Positions 23,293 through 31,351 of a stretch of DNA of 64,000 nt are shown in pieces. A program made the position numbers and the translations under genes. The stretch is taken from contig CAJODN010000001.1 of the NCBI GenBank assembly GCA_905233695.1, positions 1 to 64,000 of the forward strand, in the 5' to 3' direction. This DNA comes from an uncultured Lachnospiraceae bacterium. GTDB lineage: Bacteria > Bacillota > Clostridia > Lachnospirales > Lachnospiraceae. The stretch's first letter is position 1. Every line of letters begins with the position of its first letter. The notes beneath the pieces were generated by a model. It did no database searches and had not been told where the DNA came from. It saw only the letters and a list, made by a program, of their open reading frames with translations.

Positions 23293-25689
23293 TTACACTT
23301 CAGTAAGCTTCGTAGCCTCTTTATACTTCTTAAAGAACAACATATAAACTATAAGTACCAGGAACGCTATCGCGAATATAAGTCCGATTATACTTATGTT
23401 GCCTGTAAATATTCCACCAAACTGATTAATCATAAGCGCAATCACATAAGCGAATATACACTGATATCCGATTGCGAACCATGTCCACTTAGCGCTGTTC
23501 ATCTCTCTCTTAATAGCTCCGATTGCTGCGAAGCAAGGTGCACAGAGCAAGTTGAATACGAGGAATGAGTATGCTGTAATACCCGTAAACGCTTCATGTA
23601 GCGTCTCCCACACAGTCGCATCTCCGCCTCCGTAGAGAACTCCCATTGTACCAACGATATTTTCCTTGGCAACAAGTCCTGTGATTGACGCCACGGTTGC
23701 CTGCCAATTGCCCCAGCCGAGCGGTGCGAATATCCATGATATTGCGCCACCGATTGTTGCGAGGAGCGAATCATTAATCTCATCTGCCTCAAGCATCCTG
23801 AATCCTTCGTCCGTAAATCCGAAGTATGTGAGGAACCAGATAATAATTGTTGACAGAAGAATAATTGTTCCTGCCTTCTTGATGAACGACCATCCGCGCT
23901 CCCACATTGAACGAAGTACATTTCCCAGTGTCGGCCAGTGGTATTGTGGAAGTTCCATTACGAACGGAGCAGGGTCGCCCGCAAACATCTTCGTCTTCTT
24001 AAGCATAATACCGGATACGATAATTGCAAAAAGTCCGATGAAGTATGCTGATGTTGCAATCCAGGCGGAGCCACCAAATATAGCACCTGCAATCATTGCT
24101 ATAAAGGGAACCTTGGCTCCGCAGGGGATAAATGTTGTTGTCATAATCGTCATACGACGATCTCTCTCATTCTCAATAGTTCTTGATGCCATAACTCCCG
24201 GAACACCACATCCGGTACCAATCAGAATCGGTATGAATGACTTACCTGAGAGCCCGAACTTCCTGAAGATTCGATCAAGCACGAACGCAATACGCGCCAT
24301 ATATCCGCAGGACTCAAGGAATGCAAGGAGCAGGAATAATACAAGCATCTGCGGAACGAATCCGAGCACCGCTCCGACTCCGGCTATAATACCGTCAAGG
24401 ATTAATCCCTTAAGCCAAGCAGCCGCATTTACCGAATCAAGAGCATTCTCTACGAGAACCGGTATTCCCGGAACCCATACTCCGTAGTCGGCGGGATCCG
24501 GCTCCTCCGGATATTCCTTAAGGAACTCCTTCGCCTTCTCATAATCCTTAAGAGACGCTGTCTCTTCCTTTACTTCAAGTGTCTCTTCGTCTTCCATGGT
24601 GTACTTGAAGTCGCCTGTGGGAGCCTGTCCGTTATGCTCCTTAACATATGTATCGTATCCTTCTACAATTGCGGAACTCTCTGTCCACTCTTCCGCTATC
24701 TTCTCATATCCGCCGTCCATTCCGAAGAGGTGGAATCCGTCTCCGAACACTCCGTCGTTAACCCAGTCCGTTAAGAACGAACCAACGGCAACCATGGACA
24801 GCCAATATACTACGAACATGATTGCTATGAATATCGGAAGTCCCAGGAATCTATTGGTGACAATCCTGTCAATCTTATCTGATGTGGTCTGCGAACCTCT
24901 GTTTCTCTTCTTATAGCTTGCCTTAATTACCTCAGCTATATAGATATATCTCTCATTCGTGATGATACTCTCTGAATCATCATCCATCTCTTCCTCAGCG
25001 GCAACAATATCCTTCTCGATATGGTCCCTCTTATCAGGTTCGATACTCATCTTCTCTAAGACCTTCTCGTCTCTCTCGAATATCTTAATCGAGTACCATC
25101 TCTGCTGTTCCTCAGGCATATCGTGAACAATGGCTTCCTCAATATGAGCGAGGGCATGTTCAACAGGTCCCGAAAATGTGTGATAGGGAACCTTCTTCGG
25201 ATTCTTCGCAAGTTCAACTGCCACCTCTGCCGCCTTGTCTATACCCCTTTTCTTAAGAGCCGATATCTCAACGGCGGTACAGCCAAGTTGACGAGAAAGC
25301 TCCTCTGTATTAATCTTATCTCCGTTCTTCTCGACTATATCCATCATATTTACAGCCAGAACAACAGGGATTCCAATCTCAATAAGCTGTGTTGTAAGAT
25401 AAAGATTTCTCTCTAAGTTACTTCCGTCAATAATATTAAGTATTACATCGGGACGTTCTTCAATGAGGTAATTTCTTGCAACTACTTCCTCTAATGTATA
25501 GGGTGATAATGAATATATACCCGGAAGGTCGGTAATAGTTACGTCCTTATCTGATTTTAATTTTCCTTCCTTCTTCTCTACTGTTACGCCGGGCCAGTTA
25601 CCGACAAACTGATTAGAACCGGTAAGCGCATTAAAAAGTGTGGTCTTACCGCAGTTAGGGTTACCGGCAAGGGCAATTCTGATACTCAT
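23293..25689 (-). CDS. feoB: Ferrous iron transport protein B
   Basis: Cytoplasmic-membrane Fe2+ transporter with an N-terminal G domain, 798 aa. G1 is GNPNCGKTT (9-17), G3 is DLPG (54-57), G4 is NMMD and G5 is in VEISALKKRG. A guanine dissociation inhibitor-like helical domain follows (about 170-270). The membrane part has two Gate repeats with the Cys motif IPILIGTGCGVPGVMASR and later FNLLCAPCFAAIG. An acidic extracytoplasmic insert of about 70 residues lies near 315-390. The order feoA-feoA-feoB plus the Cys-rich protein forms one operon, controlled from the DtxR-like boxes upstream. Confidence 0.96.
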   Translation of the reverse strand: MSIRIALAGNPNCGKTTLFNALTGSNQFVGNWPGVTVEKKEGKLKSDKDVTITDLPGIYSLSPYTLEEVVARNYLIEERPDVILNIIDGSNLERNLYLTTQLIEIGIPVVLAVNMMDIVEKNGDKINTEELSRQLGCTAVEISALKKRGIDKAAEVAVELAKNPKKVPYHTFSGPVEHALAHIEEAIVHDMPEEQQRWYSIKIFERDEKVLEKMSIEPDKRDHIEKDIVAAEEEMDDDSESIITNERYIYIAEVIKASYKKRNRGSQTTSDKIDRIVTNRFLGLPIFIAIMFVVYWLSMVAVGSFLTDWVNDGVFGDGFHLFGMDGGYEKIAEEWTESSAIVEGYDTYVKEHNGQAPTGDFKYTMEDEETLEVKEETASLKDYEKAKEFLKEYPEEPDPADYGVWVPGIPVLVENALDSVNAAAWLKGLILDGIIAGVGAVLGFVPQMLVLFLLLAFLESCGYMARIAFVLDRIFRKFGLSGKSFIPILIGTGCGVPGVMASRTIENERDRRMTIMTTTFIPCGAKVPFIAMIAGAIFGGSAWIATSAYFIGLFAIIVSGIMLKKTKMFAGDPAPFVMELPQYHWPTLGNVLRSMWERGWSFIKKAGTIILLSTIIIWFLTYFGFTDEGFRMLEADEINDSLLATIGGAISWIFAPLGWGNWQATVASITGLVAKENIVGTMGVLYGGGDATVWETLHEAFTGITAYSFLVFNLLCAPCFAAIGAIKREMNSAKWTWFAIGYQCIFAYVIALMINQFGGIFTGNISIIGLIFAIAFLVLIVYMLFFKKYKEATKLTEV

Positions 25690-25742
25690 CTTCTGTCCTT
25701 CCTTTCATGCATCATTCTTTCTCTTCGATTATCTCTATACTA

Positions 25743-25964
25743 TTATTCAACTTCGATCATCTCGGCATCAGCCTTACGAAGCGATAATTCGTAATTTCTC
25801 ACTGTAACTTCAATCGGGTCACCAAGCGGTGCAACTTTTCTTACATAGATCTCCGCACCCTTCGTGATTCCCATATCCATAATACGGCGCTTTATTGCAC
25901 CTTCACCGTGCAACTTCTTAACCTTAACCGTATCTCCGATTGCTACATCTCTAAGTGTCTTCAC
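25743..25964 (-). CDS. feoA: FeoA domain protein
   Basis: 73-aa SH3-like FeoA protein, expected to bind the FeoB G domain. KRRIMDMGITKGAEIYVRKV and PIEVTVRNYELSLRKADAEMI are the family core. The start is GTG at 25964, 8 nt after AGGAGG. It is the second feoA in the operon and closer to feoB. Confidence 0.92.
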   Translation of the reverse strand: MKTLRDVAIGDTVKVKKLHGEGAIKRRIMDMGITKGAEIYVRKVAPLGDPIEVTVRNYELSLRKADAEMIEVE

Positions 25965-26025
25965 AACATTTTCCTCCTATGTGAAATGTTATACGTCCAT
26001 AGCCCCCTATACTCTTAAGCGATAA

Positions 26026-26238
26026 CTAGATCATTATCTTCTTCGCCAATTCGTCGCTAAGCGCAACGCGACTCTCTTTAACGTTAACTATTACATTGCC
26101 ATTAAGAGTGTTGACTACACTTATCTCACCGCCAACGTTAAAGCCCAGATTGGCAAGGTGCTTCTTGGTCTCCGGATTACCACCAATCTTCTTAATTATC
26201 TGTTTTTCTCCTATGTCTGCATATGCAAGGGGCATCAT
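26026..26238 (-). CDS. feoA: FeoA domain protein, first copy
   Basis: 70-aa FeoA protein that differs strongly from the second copy. KKHLANLGFNVGGEISVVNT and NVIVNVKESRVALSDELAKK define the SH3-like fold. AGGAGG stands 6 nt before the first of two ATGs. It is the first gene of the operon. Two divergent FeoA proteins per FeoB are common in Clostridia and may have different roles. Confidence 0.92.
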   Translation of the reverse strand: MMPLAYADIGEKQIIKKIGGNPETKKHLANLGFNVGGEISVVNTLNGNVIVNVKESRVALSDELAKKIMI

Positions 26239-26266
26239 GATATTCCTCCTAAAATAAGATTATGAA

Positions 26267-26280
26267 TTAGTGATTGCTAA
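26267..26280. promoter_or_regulatory. Possible DtxR-like box 1
   Basis: TTAGTGATTGCTAA: TTAG and CTAA arms in the feo leader. It is the weakest of three related inverted repeats. Confidence 0.4.
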
Positions 26281-26309
26281 CCTGTAAATAGCATTGGGGC
26301 AACACGGAC

Positions 26310-26327
26310 AGTTAGCAACCACTAACT
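26310..26327. promoter_or_regulatory. DtxR-like operator box 2
   Basis: AGTTAG-CAACCA-CTAACT, perfect 6-bp arms in the feo leader, matching the DtxR/IdeR pattern of GTTAG and CTAAC half sites. Confidence 0.65.
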
Positions 26328-26340
26328 TACATCCTTTATT

Positions 26341-26369
26341 ATTATAGTTAGCCCCTGCTAACATGTCAA
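26341..26369 (-). promoter_or_regulatory. feo promoter with embedded DtxR-like operator
   Basis: On the minus strand TTGACA (26369-26364), 17 bp, TATAAT (26346-26341): a perfect consensus promoter. The spacer holds the inverted repeat GTTAGC-CCCT-GCTAAC (26347-26362), so a metal-loaded regulator would sit between -35 and -10 and block transcription. The DtxR-family gene reads away from here on the plus strand. Confidence 0.85.
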
Positions 26370-26459
26370 GGGTTTTTTTCATAAAAATTGAATTTCTATG
26401 GCGGTTATGATAAACTAACGTTACAATATTTCTAACAATAATGTAGGGAGAATTACGAT

Positions 26460-26825
26460 ATGGCTCTTAAAGAATCAGGTGAAATGTATATAGAGACAAT
26501 ATATGTACTGTCTAAGAAATCTTCTGTTGTGCGCTCCATTGATATAAGTGAAGAAATGGGATACTCTAAGCCCTCGGTGAGTCGCGCGATTCGCGTCCTT
26601 AAAAAGGAAGGGCTTATTCGAATTGACGACAACGGACATATTGAGCTTACGGAAGCCGGCAAGATCAAAGGGAAGAGTATATACGAGAGGCATACTGTGT
26701 TGTCGGAATTCCTTAAGAAGATAGGGGTTGATTGCGAAACCGCCGACGAAGATGCATGTCGTATTGAGCATTACATTAGTGATGCGACTTTTGATGCCAT
26801 TAAGGCGCACCTTAAGACGCTGTAG
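26460..26825 (+). CDS. DtxR-family metal-dependent transcriptional regulator
   Basis: 121 aa. An N-terminal winged helix (about 1-65: SIDISEEMGYSKPSVSRAIR, KKEGLIRID) is followed by the short metal-binding and dimerisation domain (YERHTVLSEFLKKIGV, EDACRIEHYISD), with the usual Glu, His, Cys and His ligands. There is no C-terminal SH3 domain, as in MntR-like members. It is divergent from feoAAB, and three matching inverted repeats lie between them, so iron (or manganese) repression of feo, and perhaps of itself, is likely. Its last 14 bp overlap the converging FNT gene. Confidence 0.9.
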   Translation: MALKESGEMYIETIYVLSKKSSVVRSIDISEEMGYSKPSVSRAIRVLKKEGLIRIDDNGHIELTEAGKIKGKSIYERHTVLSEFLKKIGVDCETADEDACRIEHYISDATFDAIKAHLKTL

Positions 26826-27582
26826 TCTTACGTTGCGCCACAAAGTACGGCACAGCGACAAGTACTATCGCTCCAACCATATTTCCAAGAGTTACAAGCA
26901 ATAGATTATAGAACCCTGCACCTACACTTACAGCCTCATCCATAGGACGAAGTATTGACACGGTGAAGAGTGTCATATTAGCAACGCTATGCTCGAATCC
27001 CGTTGTAATAAATGCGAACAGACACCAGAATATCATGATAAGCTTGCCGGCCTCTGTCTTACATTTAAAAGAAGCCCACACTGCAAGACACACAAGAACA
27101 TTACAAAGTATACCTCTTGCGAAAAGCTCTACCGGCTCTGCTGACATCTTGGCATAGGCCGCGCTTGCCATGAACTCGCCCACCTTACCGCCACCAAGGC
27201 CCGTAAGGTGATATATAACTCCAAGGAGAATCCCTCCGAGCAAGTTCCCAATCCAGCATACAACCCAGAGAACTACACAGTCAGATATCTTCACCTTCTT
27301 AAGCATCGCTCCCGCAGTCATAACGAGATTATTCCCGGTAAAAAGTTCCGCACCGCACATTACAACAAGAGAAAGTGCAATACCGAAGGACACGCCCATA
27401 AGAACCCTGGTTACCGGGGAGCCGTCCATCAGCCCTCCTATGGTAAATGCAAGAAGTACGCCGAATCCAATGAACATTCCCGCCAGCATTGATAACAGGA
27501 AGTATCCGATAAAATTATTCTTAAGAAGCTTTTTCTTAGCAATTGAGGCACTTGAAAGTGCCTCGAATTCATCTCTAAACAT
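26812..27582 (-). CDS. Formate/nitrite transporter (FNT) family channel
   Basis: Pentameric channel for small monovalent anions (formate, nitrite or hydrosulfide), 256 aa, six membrane helices. Family signatures include CGAELFTGNNLVM and FEHSVANM, with the central His of the transport path in the latter. The substrate cannot be settled; formate fits an anaerobic fermenter with HydE. It starts 2 bp before the end of the upstream glycosyltransferase coding unit and is probably co-transcribed with it, although function is unrelated. Confidence 0.9.
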   Translation of the reverse strand: MFRDEFEALSSASIAKKKLLKNNFIGYFLLSMLAGMFIGFGVLLAFTIGGLMDGSPVTRVLMGVSFGIALSLVVMCGAELFTGNNLVMTAGAMLKKVKISDCVVLWVVCWIGNLLGGILLGVIYHLTGLGGGKVGEFMASAAYAKMSAEPVELFARGILCNVLVCLAVWASFKCKTEAGKLIMIFWCLFAFITTGFEHSVANMTLFTVSILRPMDEAVSVGAGFYNLLLVTLGNMVGAIVLVAVPYFVAQRKTTAS

Positions 27583-27583
27583 A

Positions 27584-28516
27584 TTATAATCCCTTTACTC
27601 TATTAGCAATCTCAACAAGTCTCATCTCGAAATCCTGTCTGTTCTTCCATGTAATCGTATGAAGTATCATACCCGAGAAGAAGGATAGTATTCCGATCAG
27701 AATTGATATACAACATACAATAAGCGTCGGTATCTTGGGAACAAGTCCTGTATTCACGAATTCAACTATAATTGGAATCATAAAGCCAACGCCCAGCGCA
27801 ATGAATATTAAGGCAATCATTCCGAAGAAAAACAACGGCTTATATGTTCTCAGTAGCTTAATAATTGTAAATATAACTTTGAATCCGTCAGAATATGTAT
27901 TAAGCTTAGATTCCGATCCTTCAGGTCTGTCTCTGTATTCTATAACAACATTTTCAAGGAACATATTCTTGTCGACAGCGTGAATAGACATCTCCGTCTC
28001 AATCTCGAAGCCCCGGGAAAGTACCGGGAAGGATTTCACGAACTGATAAGAAAACGCTCTGTATCCCGTCATAATATCCTTGATATCAGACTTAAAAAGT
28101 GTATTGATAGACCACCTTACAACCGAATTGCCGAAGTTATGGAACGGTCTCTTATTCTCCTCAAAATATGTACTCGACAGTCTGTCCCCGACAACCATAT
28201 CCACATTTCTCTCAAGTACGGCGTCAGCCATCTCTCTTGCATTGTCGGCAGGATATGTATCATCACCGTCCGTCATAATATAACACTCGGCGTCGATATC
28301 GCGAAACATTCTCCTAATAACATTTCCCTTACCCTGTTGATACTCATGCCTCACAACGGCTCCCGCTTTCTCGGCAATAGTTGCCGTATCGTCGGAGGAA
28401 TTGTTGTCATATACATAGATTGCCGCTTCGGGAAGGACAGTCTTAAAATCCTTAACAACCTTTTCTATTGTCTGTGATTCATTGTAGCATGGAATAAGTA
28501 CTGCTATTTTGTCCAT
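27584..28516 (-). CDS. GT2 glycosyltransferase, polyprenyl-phosphate type (GtrB/DPM1-like)
   Basis: 310 aa. Cytoplasmic GT-A domain (1-230) with VLIPCYNESQTIEKVV and metal-binding TDGDDTYPAD, followed by two C-terminal membrane helices (about 235-262 and 272-297). This is the GtrB layout, which loads a sugar on undecaprenyl phosphate for surface decoration. Start at 28516 follows AAAGGA; the ATG at 28531 covers that site. It lies in a minus-strand group with wall hydrolases, another GT2 enzyme and a DUF2304 protein. Confidence 0.88.
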   Translation of the reverse strand: MDKIAVLIPCYNESQTIEKVVKDFKTVLPEAAIYVYDNNSSDDTATIAEKAGAVVRHEYQQGKGNVIRRMFRDIDAECYIMTDGDDTYPADNAREMADAVLERNVDMVVGDRLSSTYFEENKRPFHNFGNSVVRWSINTLFKSDIKDIMTGYRAFSYQFVKSFPVLSRGFEIETEMSIHAVDKNMFLENVVIEYRDRPEGSESKLNTYSDGFKVIFTIIKLLRTYKPLFFFGMIALIFIALGVGFMIPIIVEFVNTGLVPKIPTLIVCCISILIGILSFFSGMILHTITWKNRQDFEMRLVEIANRVKGL

Positions 28517-28650
28517 GATTGTTCCTTTCATTCATTTCTTGCGCCCTCGGACCAAGTACCTCTTCTTACGTCTCATCACCGAGTACCTGCACGCTCATAC
28601 AGAAAATCGCTTAGCAGGTCGCGGCTGATTCGCCGTTTTCCTAGTATCTC

Positions 28651-29070
28651 TTAGTGGCTCTTTGCTCCTTGGTCGCTTGCTTTAATATCCGTCTCATCTG
28701 ACGTACCTTCTTCTGTCTCGCTCTCACCCAGAATATCATCTATCCTTTTATTCAGCATGGCAACCTCCTGCGTCAGCCTCTTGGACTTACGTGTCAGGTT
28801 ACTTATTACAATTGTCTGTGTGAATATAATCATAAGTACGAATAAGAATCCCACGAAGAAAAGCATATTGATAGGAAGCTCAATTCCGAGGAGATTGGAC
28901 AGTCCCTGAAGCCAATCCTTATTCGCCGCAAATATTATGACGAGAACGCCAACGAAAAACCAGACAAGAGCATATTTAAGCTCCAGTCTTCTTACTCTTA
29001 CGAGATTACCTATATACAGAATTCCCAGCGCTGCCAGGATAATTATTATTACTTGAATCTTAATTGACAT
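28651..29070 (-). CDS. DUF2304 membrane protein
   Basis: 139 aa with three membrane helices (about 7-22, 35-50 and 66-88) and a basic then acidic coiled-coil tail (LTRKSKRLTQEVAMLNKRID). VRRLELKYALVWFFVG is typical of DUF2304, a family found beside GT2 enzymes that act on polyprenyl phosphates. It is 15 bp after the upstream GT2 gene. A 134-bp gap with no evident gene separates it from the next GT2. Confidence 0.82.
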   Translation of the reverse strand: MSIKIQVIIIILAALGILYIGNLVRVRRLELKYALVWFFVGVLVIIFAANKDWLQGLSNLLGIELPINMLFFVGFLFVLMIIFTQTIVISNLTRKSKRLTQEVAMLNKRIDDILGESETEEGTSDETDIKASDQGAKSH

Positions 29071-29085
29071 ATCTTATTAATCCTA

Positions 29086-29778
29086 TTAAGCTGACATTGC
29101 CGCAATAATACACGCAAGCGACACCTTAATCATATAATACACGGAGCGCTTCGGCGATATAGATGACACACCGCCCTGTCTCTCCTTCATGACGACAGGT
29201 ATCTCCTCAACACTCCAGCCCTTCTTAACAATGGTGACGGCCGTCTCCGGTTCCGGATAATCCTTGGGATACTCCTCTGCAAAATATTCAATAATATCGC
29301 GACCTACCATTCTCATACCGGAAGTAGGATCGGTAATCTTCTTGCCTGTAAGCAGCTTAATAAGTACCGTAAAATACCTTATACCGAATCTTCGAAGTCC
29401 TGATGACTGAAAGCCCTGCTTCTCGATATAACGAGAGCCAATAAGCATACCGGTATTATTTTCCTGCATGTAATCAGCCATTACCTCAAGAAATGCCGCA
29501 TCATGCTGACCGTCTCCGTCAACCTGAATGGCATATTCATATCCGTACCTTTTAGCATACAGATATCCCGTCTGCACCGCTGCGCCTATCCCACTGTTAA
29601 TCGGGAGGCTTACTACATTGAATCCGTTCTCCTCACAGAGGGCCAAGGTCTCATCCCTTGAGCAATCATTAATCACAACATAGTCGAAGCCCGGTGCATT
29701 CTCTATTATATCATTTACTGTATCAACGATACAACCGGCCTCGTTAAAGGCCGGTATAATAACCAGTTTATTACTCAT
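29086..29778 (-). CDS. GT2 glycosyltransferase
   Basis: 230 aa, single GT-A domain. IIPAFNEAGCIVDTV begins the nucleotide-sugar fold, YVVINDCSRDETL and QVDGDGQHD hold the aspartates that bind UDP and metal, and KITDPTSGMRMVGRD is typical of dolichol/undecaprenyl-phosphate sugar transferases. No membrane helix is evident; the DUF2304 product coded next to it may provide membrane anchoring. It starts 5 bp after the glucosaminidase stop without a clear ribosome site, so coupled translation is likely. Confidence 0.88.
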   Translation of the reverse strand: MSNKLVIIPAFNEAGCIVDTVNDIIENAPGFDYVVINDCSRDETLALCEENGFNVVSLPINSGIGAAVQTGYLYAKRYGYEYAIQVDGDGQHDAAFLEVMADYMQENNTGMLIGSRYIEKQGFQSSGLRRFGIRYFTVLIKLLTGKKITDPTSGMRMVGRDIIEYFAEEYPKDYPEPETAVTIVKKGWSVEEIPVVMKERQGGVSSISPKRSVYYMIKVSLACIIAAMSA

Positions 29779-29783
29779 ATTAT

Positions 29784-31298
29784 TTAGGCGCCTATTCTTC
29801 CCTCATTTTTTCCATAGTCAATATAGTGGTTATAATATGCGGGCAGATCGAACCAGAATATGTTAAATAGCTCCGGATACCTGCCGGCATAGGAGAATAC
29901 ATTAAACTCAGGACTTGCCTGTCTTCCCTCGTTCATTCCACACCAAATAAAGTGTATAAGAACCATTATATCATCATCACCGTATGCGGCATATACATCG
30001 GGATTATTGGCTACATAATAATTAAAATCATATACAGCCGAATAGTCTCTTCCGCCAATTGCGGTGATACGACCTACAAGTTCATTACAGCCGGTACCAT
30101 GACGTCCTTCCGCCATACCATTGGTCAAATAATGTATATAATACTGTGACTTGTCGGTTCCGAATGCCGATCTGAGATCCGGGTATTCGTTCTTGTACGA
30201 ATTATAGTCAAAGTTCTCCGACGCTCTTCTTCCTTCACTCATTCCATTGGAAACGAAATGTTGGATCATCCATACATCATCGCCATTAAATGCGGCATAT
30301 ACATCAGGATTATTAGCTGTATAATAATCATAGTTATAGATGCCGGATAAGTCTATTCCGTAAAACTTCCAAGCTTTATCGGTAGAGCCGTTGGGAATCC
30401 AGCCCTGTCTTCCCTCAGCGTTACCGGCGAATACATAGTGTCTTATATAATCTCCTATATTAAGTCCATACTCATTACGAAGGTCTACATAATTACCTTT
30501 GTATACCTCCGGATTGAAGAATTCGATGGCCTGTCTTCCCTCATTCATACCGTTATTAACATAATGTGCGATGAGCTGATAACCATCATTTGCAAAGGCA
30601 GCTGCTAAATCGGGATAACGCTCAAGATAGTATTCGGGGTCATATACCATATTATACTCCACACCGTTATACATGGTGCAGAATCCGTTAAAGTCTCCCA
30701 GCTTTTTCATAAAATTATAATATATATCATTTCCGTAAGTCGGAGAAGATGCCCATCTTCCGCTTAAATCTTGCAGGTACGGAGCGCAACCTCTACTCAC
30801 ATAGTGAAATCTGGGATCGACACATGCCTGATTAAGGGGTGCCGTCGACGCATATGCCTTAAGATGCTGTACCTGAGCTCTTACTCCCTCTCTTACACTT
30901 GGGAATACGTTATAATCCTGTGTCGAATCCGTTGCTCCTATTCCGGCAAAATTATATGCCCAAAGCGGAACGCGACCTGTAAAGCGAAGATAATTGGTCT
31001 CGTTCATCGCCTGGCAGAATGCCACTTCTACTCTTACGCCCTCAGCGGCACATTCTTCAAGATATATCTGGCAGAAAGAATCAAGTGTCGGCGCATCGGA
31101 GAACGCATATTCCGACGGATACCTTGTTACGCTGTTATAGTAATTCATAAGCTGTCCAAGTGTAACATTCGAAGGTCCCATTATGGGATACTTATCCTCT
31201 GCCTTAACTTGCGAACCGAAAAGCGGTACCAAAGCAGTCACCATAAGAACCGCTATCATTAATGACGCTGCAATTAGTTTGTTCCTCTTCTTTATCAT
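29784..31298 (-). CDS. Secreted glucosaminidase with six EGR-type wall repeats
   Basis: 504 aa. Signal peptide (1-33, ending QVKAE). A glucosaminidase (LytG/FlgJ-like) domain covers about 60-210: CAAEGVRVEVAFCQAMNETN has the catalytic Glu, and LWAYNFAGIGATD and YGNDIYYNFMKKL are family parts. Then six modules of about 40 residues occur in pairs (about 219-503), each ending in G-M-x-EGR. Odd modules read YDxxYYxxNNPDVYAAF-x-GDD-x-HF, even ones FxxxxYxxxYPDLRxAFG-x-HY. The same repeats are found in the amidase upstream. They probably attach the enzyme to the wall or its glycopolymers. Confidence 0.88.
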   Translation of the reverse strand: MIKKRNKLIAASLMIAVLMVTALVPLFGSQVKAEDKYPIMGPSNVTLGQLMNYYNSVTRYPSEYAFSDAPTLDSFCQIYLEECAAEGVRVEVAFCQAMNETNYLRFTGRVPLWAYNFAGIGATDSTQDYNVFPSVREGVRAQVQHLKAYASTAPLNQACVDPRFHYVSRGCAPYLQDLSGRWASSPTYGNDIYYNFMKKLGDFNGFCTMYNGVEYNMVYDPEYYLERYPDLAAAFANDGYQLIAHYVNNGMNEGRQAIEFFNPEVYKGNYVDLRNEYGLNIGDYIRHYVFAGNAEGRQGWIPNGSTDKAWKFYGIDLSGIYNYDYYTANNPDVYAAFNGDDVWMIQHFVSNGMSEGRRASENFDYNSYKNEYPDLRSAFGTDKSQYYIHYLTNGMAEGRHGTGCNELVGRITAIGGRDYSAVYDFNYYVANNPDVYAAYGDDDIMVLIHFIWCGMNEGRQASPEFNVFSYAGRYPELFNIFWFDLPAYYNHYIDYGKNEGRIGA

Positions 31299-31351
31299 GC
31301 CTTTAGATTTCCTTTTCTATACTAACCAACTAAACTACCACATTTCCCATA

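Noticed and set aside
23666-24487. Plus-strand ORF of 273 codons
   Set aside because: Lies wholly antisense to feoB, and its composition reflects the opposite strand; no start signals.
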